Positions 27,398 to 34,718 of a stretch of DNA of 55,166 nt are shown piece after piece. Each line of letters starts with the position of its first letter. Within the stretch, counting starts at the first letter, position 1. A program made the position numbers and the translations under genes. The notes under the pieces were generated by a model. The model ran no database searches, was not told where the DNA came from, and saw nothing but the letters and a program-made list of their open reading frames with translations. The DNA comes from Streptococcus zalophi (GTDB lineage Bacteria > Bacillota > Bacilli > Lactobacillales > Streptococcaceae): contig NZ_JAENBP010000010.1 in assembly GCF_016481285.1 (NCBI RefSeq), positions 1-55,166 of the forward strand. The letters run 5' to 3'.

Positions 27398-28456
27398 ATG
27401 TTCAAACAAATCAAAAAACTTTCCTTAGTAGCTTCAATGTTACTACTCGCAGCTTGTTCAAATTCAAGCAATGATGCTAAAACTGATGGTAATTCAGGAG
27501 AAATAGATAGATCACAAACGATTGTAATATATACCAATTCTGCCTCAAATGGTCGATCAGAGTATTTACAAGAAAAGGCAGAAGAAGCAGGTTATAAACT
27601 ACAGATTGTTGATATTGCAGGTAGTGAAATTGCCGATAGACTTATCGCTGAAAAAAATAATGCGGTTGCTGATCTTGTTTTTGGTCCAAACACATTAGAA
27701 TTTGAACGTATTAAGAAGGAAGAGCTACTTGTCAAATATTCACCTAAATGGACTGATAAGGTTGATAGTTCTTTAGGTGATAAAGATGGTTACTATCATT
27801 CACTAGTTGTTCAGCCATTAGTTTTAATTGGAAATAAAACAGTTGAAATGCCATCAGATTGGGTTGATCTTACAAAGAGTTCATATAAAGATAAATATGG
27901 TATTTTGAATTTAGGTTCAGGGACTTCAAAAATTATTTTTTCTAGCATTGTGAGTCGCTACCCAGATAAAGATGGTGAATTAGGCATCTCCGAAGAAGGA
28001 TGGAAGGTAGCGAAAGATTATCTACAAAATGCACATATTTATGCTGATGGTGAGGATTTTATTTCAGCAATAATTGATGATGAAAATGATTTAAATTACA
28101 GTATGATTTGGGGATCTGGAGTTCTTCAAAATGAATCAGAAAGAAATTATAAATTTCAAGTTATGAGTCCAGAAGTGGGAGTTCCATATGTTACAGAACA
28201 AATTGGGATTTTGAATACAAGTGAAAAACAAGCTCTATTGAAAGAATTTGTTGACTGGTTTGGTTCAGCAGAAGTTCAAAAAGCATGGAGCGATGAATTT
28301 GGTTCTATACCAGCAAATCAAGATGCTCTAGCGGAAGTTAAACCAGATATAAAAGAATTCGTTGATAGTGTTAAACCTCAAAAGCTTGACTGGGAATTTA
28401 TTGGAAATAATGTTGATAGTTGGATTGAGAAAGCTCAACTAGAATTTATTCAATAA
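27398..28456 (+). CDS. ABC transporter substrate-binding lipoprotein
   Basis: Binds the ligand outside the cell for the importer encoded next. 352 residues. Lipoprotein signal with lipobox LLAAC (Cys20) and a Ser/Asn-rich spacer. The mature part has the pattern of the Fe3+/thiamine/phosphonate-type binding proteins (IVIYTNSASN, then ADLVFGPNTLEFERI, and TEQIGILNTSEKQALLKEFVDWFGSAEVQKAW). It was not matched to a ligand. Because a glycerophosphodiesterase gene precedes it, an organophosphate such as a glycerophosphodiester is a reasonable guess; iron or phosphonate remain possible. Confidence 0.85.
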   Translation: MFKQIKKLSLVASMLLLAACSNSSNDAKTDGNSGEIDRSQTIVIYTNSASNGRSEYLQEKAEEAGYKLQIVDIAGSEIADRLIAEKNNAVADLVFGPNTLEFERIKKEELLVKYSPKWTDKVDSSLGDKDGYYHSLVVQPLVLIGNKTVEMPSDWVDLTKSSYKDKYGILNLGSGTSKIIFSSIVSRYPDKDGELGISEEGWKVAKDYLQNAHIYADGEDFISAIIDDENDLNYSMIWGSGVLQNESERNYKFQVMSPEVGVPYVTEQIGILNTSEKQALLKEFVDWFGSAEVQKAWSDEFGSIPANQDALAEVKPDIKEFVDSVKPQKLDWEFIGNNVDSWIEKAQLEFIQ

Positions 28457-28481
28457 CATTTCAAATTTTCTAGGAGATAAT

Positions 28482-29495
28482 ATGATTAATTTTAACAATA
28501 TTCAAATTAAGTACGGCGATTTTATTGCCATCGATAACTTAAATTTAAACATTAATGAAGGAGAATTTTTCACATTTCTTGGGCCTAGTGGATGCGGGAA
28601 ATCTACGACATTAAGAACATTAGTCGGATTTATTGAACCGTCGGCCGGTAATATTTATGTTGAAGATAAAGATATCACAAAGATAGAGCCTGAGGGAAGG
28701 GGGATTGGAATTGTATTTCAAAGCTATGCACTTTTCCCAACAATGTCAGTATTTGAAAATATAGCATTTGGATTAAAAGTTAAAAAAGTCTCTCCTGAAA
28801 TCATTAAAGCAAAGGTTAGTGAAATTTCAAAGAAGATTAATATTTCCGAAGAACAATTACATAGAAATATTTCTGAACTTTCCGGTGGACAGCAACAACG
28901 TGTCGCCCTGGCACGTGCACTAGTTTTAGAACCAAAAATTTTGTGTTTAGATGAGCCTTTATCAAATTTGGATGCTAAATTACGAGTTTCTTTGAGAAAA
29001 GAGCTTAAGCGTTTGCAAAAAGAACTTGGTATTACAACATTGTATGTCACACATGATCAAGAAGAAGCACTCACTCTGTCAGATCGCATTGCAGTGTTTA
29101 ATAATGGTTTTATAGAGCAAGTTGGGACACCATATGAAATTTATAACCAATCTAAAACAGAGTTTGTGTGTGAATTTATTGGCTCTATAAATAAAATCAA
29201 TGCTAAAACTTTACAAGAATTACAAGGTCAAGAGAAGATTTTCAAAGACACAGAAGGTTATATCCGTTTAGAGAGAATTAAACTAACAAATACTGATCAA
29301 AATGATTTAGAATTAATTGGTACAATTACTGATTTAGAATTTAATGGTATTCTAATCAAATACACTGTTAAACTTTTAAACGATGAAATAATACATATCA
29401 TTGAAAAAAATGATGGACGTTCTCGTCATGTTGTTGGTGATAAAGTGAATTTATATTTCAATCCAAAGGATATCATGCAATTCAAAGGAGATTAG
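28482..29495 (+). CDS. ABC transporter ATP-binding protein (PotA/FbpC type)
   Basis: Energises the importer. 337 residues: Walker [11 protein letters not shown] near 33-42, Q-loop VFQSYALFP, signature LSGGQQQR, Walker [13 protein letters not shown]-loop VTHDQEEAL, and a C-terminal TOBE-like regulatory domain after about residue 240. TAGGAG is upstream of the ATG. 2 nt to the permease gene. Confidence 0.92.
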   Translation: MINFNNIQIKYGDFIAIDNLNLNINEGEFFTFLGPSGCGKSTTLRTLVGFIEPSAGNIYVEDKDITKIEPEGRGIGIVFQSYALFPTMSVFENIAFGLKVKKVSPEIIKAKVSEISKKINISEEQLHRNISELSGGQQQRVALARALVLEPKILCLDEPLSNLDAKLRVSLRKELKRLQKELGITTLYVTHDQEEALTLSDRIAVFNNGFIEQVGTPYEIYNQSKTEFVCEFIGSINKINAKTLQELQGQEKIFKDTEGYIRLERIKLTNTDQNDLELIGTITDLEFNGILIKYTVKLLNDEIIHIIEKNDGRSRHVVGDKVNLYFNPKDIMQFKGD

Positions 29496-29497
29496 CT

Positions 29498-31192
29498 ATG
29501 AAAAAAGAATTTAAATGGCGAGATTGGATTATTAGAATTGGTGTTTTCTGGCTAATTATTGCTTTTGTAATCTATCCTAATATAGGTTTACTTACTGATG
29601 TCTTTTTAAAAAATGGTACATTTACATTAGATGCTGTTAATAAAATTTTAAGATCAGAAAGAGCTTTAAGTAGTATATCTAATAGTTTTATTCTAGCTGT
29701 TTCAATGGTCTTAACAGTTAATATTGTAGGGACATTAGTGGTTCTTTTTACAGAGTACTGGGAAATAAAAGGATCAAAAATATTAAAACTTGGCTATATG
29801 ACATCATTAGTTTATGGCGGAATCGTTTTGGCAACAGGATATAAATTTGTGTACGGTAGTAATGGTGTCGTTACTCAACTTTTAACAAATATATTTCCTA
29901 ATTTGTCATCAAATTGGTTTCAAGGATACGGTGCTGTTTTGTTTATTATGACATTTGCTTGTACCTCTAATCATATTATGTTTTTGACCAGTGCTGTGAG
30001 AAGTGTTGATTATCATACTATTGAGGCTTCAAGAAATATGGGAGCTAATCCAATCACTGTATTTTTCCGAGTTGTCTTTCCTACGTTTAAACCAACACTT
30101 TTTGCATTAACTATTTTGACTTTTTTAACAGGATTATCAGCGGTTTCTGCACCACTGATTGTTGGGGGGAAAAATTTTCAGACAATTAATCCCTTGATAA
30201 TTACATTTGCTAAAACGACATCTTCTAGAGATTTGGCCGCGTTATTAGCATTGATTTTAGGGTTGGCAACCATTTTACTACTAACATTGTTAAATAGGAT
30301 TGAAAGTGGAGGCAATTATGTTTCTGTTTCAAAAACAAAAGCTGGACTTAAAAAACAAAAAATTAATTCTCCATTTTGGAATATTTTGGCTCATGTAATA
30401 GCTTATGTTTTGTTTAGCATTTATATGCTTCCTATTCTATTAATTATTGTCTATTCATTTACTGATGCTTTGACAATCAAAACAGGTAATTTAAAATTGA
30501 GCAGTTTCACCATTGAAAATTATGCTCAACTATTTTCGAATAGTCAAGCTTTCAAACCCTATTTAGTCAGTTTGGTCTATTCATTGTTAGCAGCTATAAT
30601 TGTAACTATCATTGCTATTGTTATCTCAAGAATTGTTCATAAGAATAAGTTTAAAATAGATCAATTTTTTGAATATGGCGCTTTGATCCCTTGGATTCTT
30701 CCAAGTACATTAATTGCATTAGGATTAATGTTTACGTATAATGAACCTAGATTAATGATATTTAATATTGTACTAGTAGGCACATTGGTCATTATGTTAA
30801 TTGCTTATATTATTCAAAAATTACCATTCTCTTATCGAATGATTCGTGCTGCATTTTTTAGTATTAATAATGATATGGAAGAAGCTGCTAGAAGTATGGG
30901 TGCATCAACTTTACGCACAATGACAAAGGTGGTTATTCCTTTAATAATGCCAGTAGTTTTGTCAGTAGTTGTATTGAATTTCAACTCATTACTTTCTGAT
31001 TATGACTTATCAGTTTTCCTATATCATCCATTATTTCAACCTTTAGGTATTGTTATTAAACAATCTACCGACGAGACCGCGACTATAAATGCACAAGCAA
31101 TGATGTTAGTATACTCAGTGGTATTAATGGTTATGTCAAGTGCTGCACTTTATATTGCTAACCGTTTTCAAACACAGAAAGGAAAACGATAA
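29498..31192 (+). CDS. ABC transporter permease, two fused domains
   Basis: Forms the membrane channel. 564 residues with two homologous permease halves, about 1-270 and 285-564, each with around six membrane segments and one EAA loop ([10 protein letters not shown] and [10 protein letters not shown]) that contacts the ATPase. The fused form is typical of the Fe3+/phosphonate/2-aminoethylphosphonate group (SfuB/AfuB-like). It therefore needs no second permease gene. Its stop overlaps the next ATG by one base (TAATG). Confidence 0.9.
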   Translation: MKKEFKWRDWIIRIGVFWLIIAFVIYPNIGLLTDVFLKNGTFTLDAVNKILRSERALSSISNSFILAVSMVLTVNIVGTLVVLFTEYWEIKGSKILKLGYMTSLVYGGIVLATGYKFVYGSNGVVTQLLTNIFPNLSSNWFQGYGAVLFIMTFACTSNHIMFLTSAVRSVDYHTIEASRNMGANPITVFFRVVFPTFKPTLFALTILTFLTGLSAVSAPLIVGGKNFQTINPLIITFAKTTSSRDLAALLALILGLATILLLTLLNRIESGGNYVSVSKTKAGLKKQKINSPFWNILAHVIAYVLFSIYMLPILLIIVYSFTDALTIKTGNLKLSSFTIENYAQLFSNSQAFKPYLVSLVYSLLAAIIVTIIAIVISRIVHKNKFKIDQFFEYGALIPWILPSTLIALGLMFTYNEPRLMIFNIVLVGTLVIMLIAYIIQKLPFSYRMIRAAFFSINNDMEEAARSMGASTLRTMTKVVIPLIMPVVLSVVVLNFNSLLSDYDLSVFLYHPLFQPLGIVIKQSTDETATINAQAMMLVYSVVLMVMSSAALYIANRFQTQKGKR

Positions 31193-31896
31193 TGTTAACT
31201 TCAGGAGGATTGAACATAGATGAAATTTTCCTAAGATGTATTATGTCAATTGTATTAGGAGGTATTGTAGGATACGAACGTGGAGTAAAAAATCAAGCGG
31301 CAGGGTTAAGAACTTATATTTTAGTTTGTCTTGGAGCTAGTATTGTAATGATGACTAATCAATTTATAGTTCATGAATACGGTACAGGAGATCCTAGCAG
31401 AATGGGGGCACAGGTGATTAGTGGACTTGGTTTCCTAGGAGCTGGAACTATTTTAATAACAAATAGAAACAAAATAAAGGGACTGACTACTGCCGCCGGA
31501 TTATGGTCGTCAGCATGTATTGGATTAGCTATAGGAATAGGTTTTTATAAAGGGGCTATTGTTGCAGCAATTCTTCTAATAGCTATTATGACTATATTTA
31601 CTCCTGTAAAAAAATATTTAAATTCAAAAACAAAAATTGCTGAGTATTATATAGTGTTCAGTTCTATGGAAGCTTACAATCGATTGTTAATTTATTTGAG
31701 CACATCTGGAATAAAAATAATAGATATGCAAAATGGTATTGGTAATTTAGATGAAGAAAGAAAACTAACAAGTATTAACTCTACAAAAATATCTTGTTAT
31801 ATGGAGTTGCAATTAAACGAAAAATTTGATCATCTAAAATTAATGGAAAACCTGTCAGAGATTGTAGGTGTTATTTATGTGGAAGAAATCAGATAA
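31192..31896 (+). CDS. MgtC/SapB family membrane protein
   Basis: 234 residues. The N-terminal 140 residues hold four or five membrane segments with MgtC marks: GGIVGYERG, NQAAGLRTYILVCLGAS, GLGFLGAGTI and GLTTAAGLWSSACIGLAIG. A soluble ACT-like C-terminal domain follows (about 150-234). MgtC proteins inhibit F-ATP synthase and affect phosphate uptake and low-Mg survival in pathogens; that role is known only for relatives. Position in an organophosphate-type import operon would fit a link to phosphate balance. Coupled to the permease by TAATG overlap. Confidence 0.9.
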   Translation: MLTSGGLNIDEIFLRCIMSIVLGGIVGYERGVKNQAAGLRTYILVCLGASIVMMTNQFIVHEYGTGDPSRMGAQVISGLGFLGAGTILITNRNKIKGLTTAAGLWSSACIGLAIGIGFYKGAIVAAILLIAIMTIFTPVKKYLNSKTKIAEYYIVFSSMEAYNRLLIYLSTSGIKIIDMQNGIGNLDEERKLTSINSTKISCYMELQLNEKFDHLKLMENLSEIVGVIYVEEIR

Positions 31897-31923
31897 AGAG
31901 TTACAATCTCTTTATCTTTTTTT
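31891..31923 (+). terminator. Terminator of the GDPD-ABC-MgtC operon
   Basis: AGATAAAGAG / CTCTTTATCT with a 7-nt loop, then T residues. The stem includes the mgtC-like stop codon. Confidence 0.9.
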
Positions 31924-32188
31924 AGTGAATTAAATTTTGATTGATGCTCAGATTGTTTATGAAATATTAAGGAACCATCTGAAATATATTTCTCTTTACC
32001 TTGTTTATATGGTATTATTGAGATATTAAAAAATAAAAATCACAAAATCTATATATTATATAGTAGTTAACTATCGATTAGAAAAATGTTCATTGATTTT
32101 TATATTTAAGAGAATGTTAAATTTTTTTGAAAAATAATAATAAATTAAAAGATAAATAGAGGGTTTTAATCTAGTTTTTAGGAGTTGA
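31924..32188 (+). other. Intergenic region ahead of the hybrid regulator
   Basis: 265 AT-rich bp. No clear promoter could be chosen. A perfect 10-bp palindrome TAGTTAACTA lies at 32064-32073 and could be an operator for autoregulation, but this is weak. Confidence 0.35.
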
Positions 32189-34231
32189 ATGATATTGGTT
32201 ACGATAAATGATATTGCTAAAGAGGCAGGAGTTTCACATGGCACAGCCTCGAATGTTCTAAATAAAAGAGGGAATGTTAGAGCAGATAAAATTAAACTTG
32301 TTGAAGAAGCGGCTCAAAAATTAGGTTACCGCATCAATACTCAAGCTCAATTTTTAAGGAGAGGGTTATCTAATAAGTGTTATATTTTAGTGTTATCTAC
32401 AATGAGAAATCAGTATACTGATTTTTTGGATGAGATTATGGTAGGTAGTTCAAGTTTTGATATTGAGATAGTGAACATAAGGAGTAAGTCAAATATATCT
32501 CACATTTTTAATGATTGTTTAGGACAACTACCGCATGCCATTTTTTGTCTAGGTTTCTCTATAAAAAAATTTAAGGTAAGTAGGCTTCACTCAGTTAAAG
32601 TATACGAAATTGACACTTATCCTGAGAAAAATGAATTGAGTTTTCAAATTTCATCTGTTTTAGAGAATTTTAGAGAATTTCTTTATAAGAATACTATAAA
32701 TACGGTCATTTTTTTATCATTTGGTTTTGAGGGTGATTATAGTCTTTCAAGTTATATTAGTGAAAGTATTATCCAAAACTATTCATCTAAACACTATTAT
32801 CTTAATGATTATGACTATGTATTGAAACTTTATCCTAGTCTAAAATTATTAACAAATCTTGATGTTATTTTTTTGACAGATAAATTTTTGCTTAATCGTT
32901 TAAAAGATATGTTTAAATGGTTCGGAAAAAAAGATTTACCGATATTTTATCTCGTTGGTTCTTCAGATTTTATTCAACAAGATAATGTTTATACTTTAAA
33001 AGTAGATTATCGCAAGTTAGCACAAAATTGTATTTTAAAGATAGAAAATAAGACTTTACATCATTTATTACCCTATGAGTCAATGTCTAGGAAGTTTAGT
33101 TTTTTAAAAGAAAACACTAACGCAATTAAAATTCTTACTCTAAAATCTCCAATTAGCCAAGCTTTATCAATATTATCAGATAGGTATAAATTTTTGACTG
33201 GGAGAGATATAGTTATCGTCGAGAGAGAATATGAAGAAATATTGGATTTATTATCTAATCCCGAATTATTAGTTGATATTGATATCGTCAGAGTTGACAT
33301 GGCTTGGTTGCCAACTTACGCTGAATTAATTTTTAAAAATATTTCTAATGAGAGTAGAACAGAGACGATTAATGATAAAATTGACAAATCAGTTTCTAAA
33401 GAATATACACACGTTAATGGATGTCAATATACATTCCCACTAGATATCAGTAGTCAGATTTTGGTATATAGAAAAGATATTTTTGAGAATACATTGATAC
33501 AGCGACAATATTTTGAAAAAAACAAAAAGTCATTAGAAATACCTCAAAGTTATAGTGAATTTGATAAAATTTCTGAGTTTTTTACTAAAAATAGCAATAA
33601 TGAGTCACCAACTCTTTTTGGGCATAGTAGAGGATTAAAATCACCAATTGTTGCTGCTTGTGATTTTATTCCTCGCTATAGAGAAAGTCTTTTGAAAAAT
33701 AATATGACTTTAAGCATTATAGAAACTGTTTTTTTAGATTATCAAAATAGTATTAACTACACAAAAAAAAGTAGTTCTGATTGGTGGGAAGACTTTGTAA
33801 ATAGTCTAAAAACAGGGGAAACAGTTATGGAAATTCTGTTTTCTAATTATGCTAGTCCACTATTCAATGATGATTCCATTGATACAGAATTTACATTTGG
33901 TTATGCTCCAATACCAGGAAATCAACCTGTTATAGGAGGTGGAGCGATTGGAATTTTGAAGTCATCCAAAATGGTTAATGAAGCACTTGAATATATTGAT
34001 TGGTTATTCAGCGAAGAAATTTCTGTTGCCTTAGCCCTTCTAGGAGGTTTTTTACCATCAAAATATGTTGTCAATAATACTAATTTAAATAAAAATTTTC
34101 CTTGGTTAGAACAATTTGACAAGACCTTCAGTGTTGGAAGCAGAATAAAATGGTTTGATTTTGAAACTGATTTACAATTTGAAAGGTTGTTAGGTGAAGA
34201 ACTTATTAAGAAAATGAAAAACGCTCAATAA
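32189..34231 (+). CDS. Hybrid regulator: LacI DNA-binding and core domains plus solute-binding-protein domain
   Basis: Probably the transcription regulator of the module. 680 residues, far beyond the 330 or so of a LacI protein. Residues about 4-55 are a LacI helix-turn-helix with hinge (INDIAKEAGVSHGTASNVLN). Residues about 65-310 resemble a diverged LacI sensor core (DVIFLTDKFLLNRL, VYTLKVDYRKLAQNCI). Residues about 320-680 resemble an ABC sugar-type binding protein (VDMAWLPTYAELI, SSQILVYRKDIFENTLI, GYAPIPGNQPVIGGGAIGI, EYIDWLFSEEIS). There is no signal peptide, so this domain is inside the cell and may sense imported ligand. AGGAG is 4 nt before the ATG; a TTG at 32195 (10 nt spacing, giving MVTINDIA) may be the true start. 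Confidence 0.82.
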   Translation: MILVTINDIAKEAGVSHGTASNVLNKRGNVRADKIKLVEEAAQKLGYRINTQAQFLRRGLSNKCYILVLSTMRNQYTDFLDEIMVGSSSFDIEIVNIRSKSNISHIFNDCLGQLPHAIFCLGFSIKKFKVSRLHSVKVYEIDTYPEKNELSFQISSVLENFREFLYKNTINTVIFLSFGFEGDYSLSSYISESIIQNYSSKHYYLNDYDYVLKLYPSLKLLTNLDVIFLTDKFLLNRLKDMFKWFGKKDLPIFYLVGSSDFIQQDNVYTLKVDYRKLAQNCILKIENKTLHHLLPYESMSRKFSFLKENTNAIKILTLKSPISQALSILSDRYKFLTGRDIVIVEREYEEILDLLSNPELLVDIDIVRVDMAWLPTYAELIFKNISNESRTETINDKIDKSVSKEYTHVNGCQYTFPLDISSQILVYRKDIFENTLIQRQYFEKNKKSLEIPQSYSEFDKISEFFTKNSNNESPTLFGHSRGLKSPIVAACDFIPRYRESLLKNNMTLSIIETVFLDYQNSINYTKKSSSDWWEDFVNSLKTGETVMEILFSNYASPLFNDDSIDTEFTFGYAPIPGNQPVIGGGAIGILKSSKMVNEALEYIDWLFSEEISVALALLGGFLPSKYVVNNTNLNKNFPWLEQFDKTFSVGSRIKWFDFETDLQFERLLGEELIKKMKNAQ

Positions 34232-34256
34232 AATTTTAGTTTTGAATTGATATTTT

Positions 34257-34284
34257 AGTTCTGCATTTAGCAGAATTCCTTTTA
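34257..34284 (+). terminator. Possible terminator of the hybrid regulator gene
   Basis: AGTTCTGC / GCAGAATT with a 5-nt loop (one G-T pair), followed by CCTTTT. The T run is poor. Confidence 0.5.
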
Positions 34285-34343
34285 CCCAAAATATCTAAAC
34301 TGGATTACCTTTCATTTCCTCATTTATGGTAAGATGATTATAG

Positions 34344-34412
34344 GTCATTTATGTTAGTTCCTTTCAGACAAATGTGACTGTTTATCTGAGTCTAACATAG
34401 ATGGCTTTTTTT
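34344..34412 (+). terminator. Long hairpin with T tract at the end of the module
   Basis: A 14-bp stem (34344-34357 / 34392-34405, two G-T pairs) closes over a second stem CAGACAAA / TTTATCTG with one mismatch, and is followed by seven T. It has the form of an intrinsic terminator, perhaps the end of a small RNA, since the hybrid regulator gene ends 110 bp upstream behind its own hairpin. The T tract is also part of the right inverted repeat. Confidence 0.55.
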
Positions 34413-34433
34413 CTGTTTAGCTTAATTTGACAA
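34406..34433 (-). repeat. Inverted repeat, right arm (28 bp)
   Basis: The reverse complement is TTGTCAAATTAAGCTAAACA followed by GAAAAAAA, matching 26088-26115 at 27 of 28 positions. Confidence 0.85.
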
Positions 34434-34450
34434 ATGAGGAAATAAAACCA

Positions 34451-34474
34451 TTGCTAGAAAACAAGCAAAATAAA
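34451..34474 (+). repeat. Direct repeat, right copy (24 bp)
   Basis: An exact copy of 25985-26008. In frame it reads TIARKQAK-stop, against TVARKQAK-stop at the acyltransferase end; the bases just upstream are similar but diverged. It looks like the 3' remnant of a second acyltransferase allele. The rest of that gene is absent. Confidence 0.8.
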
Positions 34475-34483
34475 ATAGCTAAC

Positions 34484-34522
34484 AAACACTTTGCTAATCT
34501 TAAAAATTAGGAAGTGTTTTTT
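34484..34522 (+). terminator. Terminator copy following the right direct repeat
   Basis: AAACACTTT-GCTAAT / ATTAG-GAAGTGTTT with one bulged base, then T residues. It resembles the terminator at 26031-26066 in position and in its GGAAGTGTTTTT arm. There is no complete gene in front of it. Confidence 0.7.
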
Positions 34523-34628
34523 GTTGATCCAAGTGAAGTTAAGATAACGAAAAAACTGATACATTAAGGGGATTTCATCTTTTTTTCAGAGAAACAGAAA
34601 AAACTTTCAAAAAAAATTGAAAAAAATA
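34523..34628 (+). other. Gene-free stretch before the adhE promoter
   Basis: 106 bp of A-rich sequence. I see no gene or structure here. Confidence 0.5.
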
Positions 34629-34646
34629 TTGTGAAACTATTTACAA
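34629..34646 (+). promoter_or_regulatory. Rex operator 1 of adhE
   Basis: TTGTGAA-ACTA-TTTACAA, one mismatch from the Rex consensus TTGTGAA-N4-TTCACAA. It overlaps the -35 hexamer TTTACA (34640-34645), so Rex bound at low NADH would block the promoter. Confidence 0.82.
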
Positions 34647-34668
34647 ACTTTTTAAAATGAGCTATAAT
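34640..34668 (+). promoter_or_regulatory. Sigma-A promoter of adhE
   Basis: -35 TTTACA (34640-34645), a 17-bp spacer, and -10 TATAAT (34663-34668). Confidence 0.85.
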
Positions 34669-34681
34669 AAAACCATAAAAA

Positions 34682-34699
34682 TTGTGAAACATTTAACAA
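34682..34699 (+). promoter_or_regulatory. Rex operator 2 of adhE
   Basis: TTGTGAA-ACAT-TTAACAA, one mismatch from the Rex consensus, in the transcribed leader between the -10 and the ribosome binding site. Centre-to-centre distance to operator 1 is 53 bp, close to five helical turns. Confidence 0.8.
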
Positions 34700-34718
34700 T
34701 GTTGGAGGAAAATAACTT

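Noticed and set aside
25985..34474. Call of the accessory module as a prophage, ICE or IS element
   Set aside because: No integrase, transposase, relaxase or phage gene is present, and the repeat spacing does not fit a simple target duplication. It is reported only as a framed insertion.
34434..34474. A second, truncated acyltransferase pseudogene as a gene feature
   Set aside because: Only about the last ten codons are recognisable, too little to annotate as a pseudogene; listed as a repeat instead.
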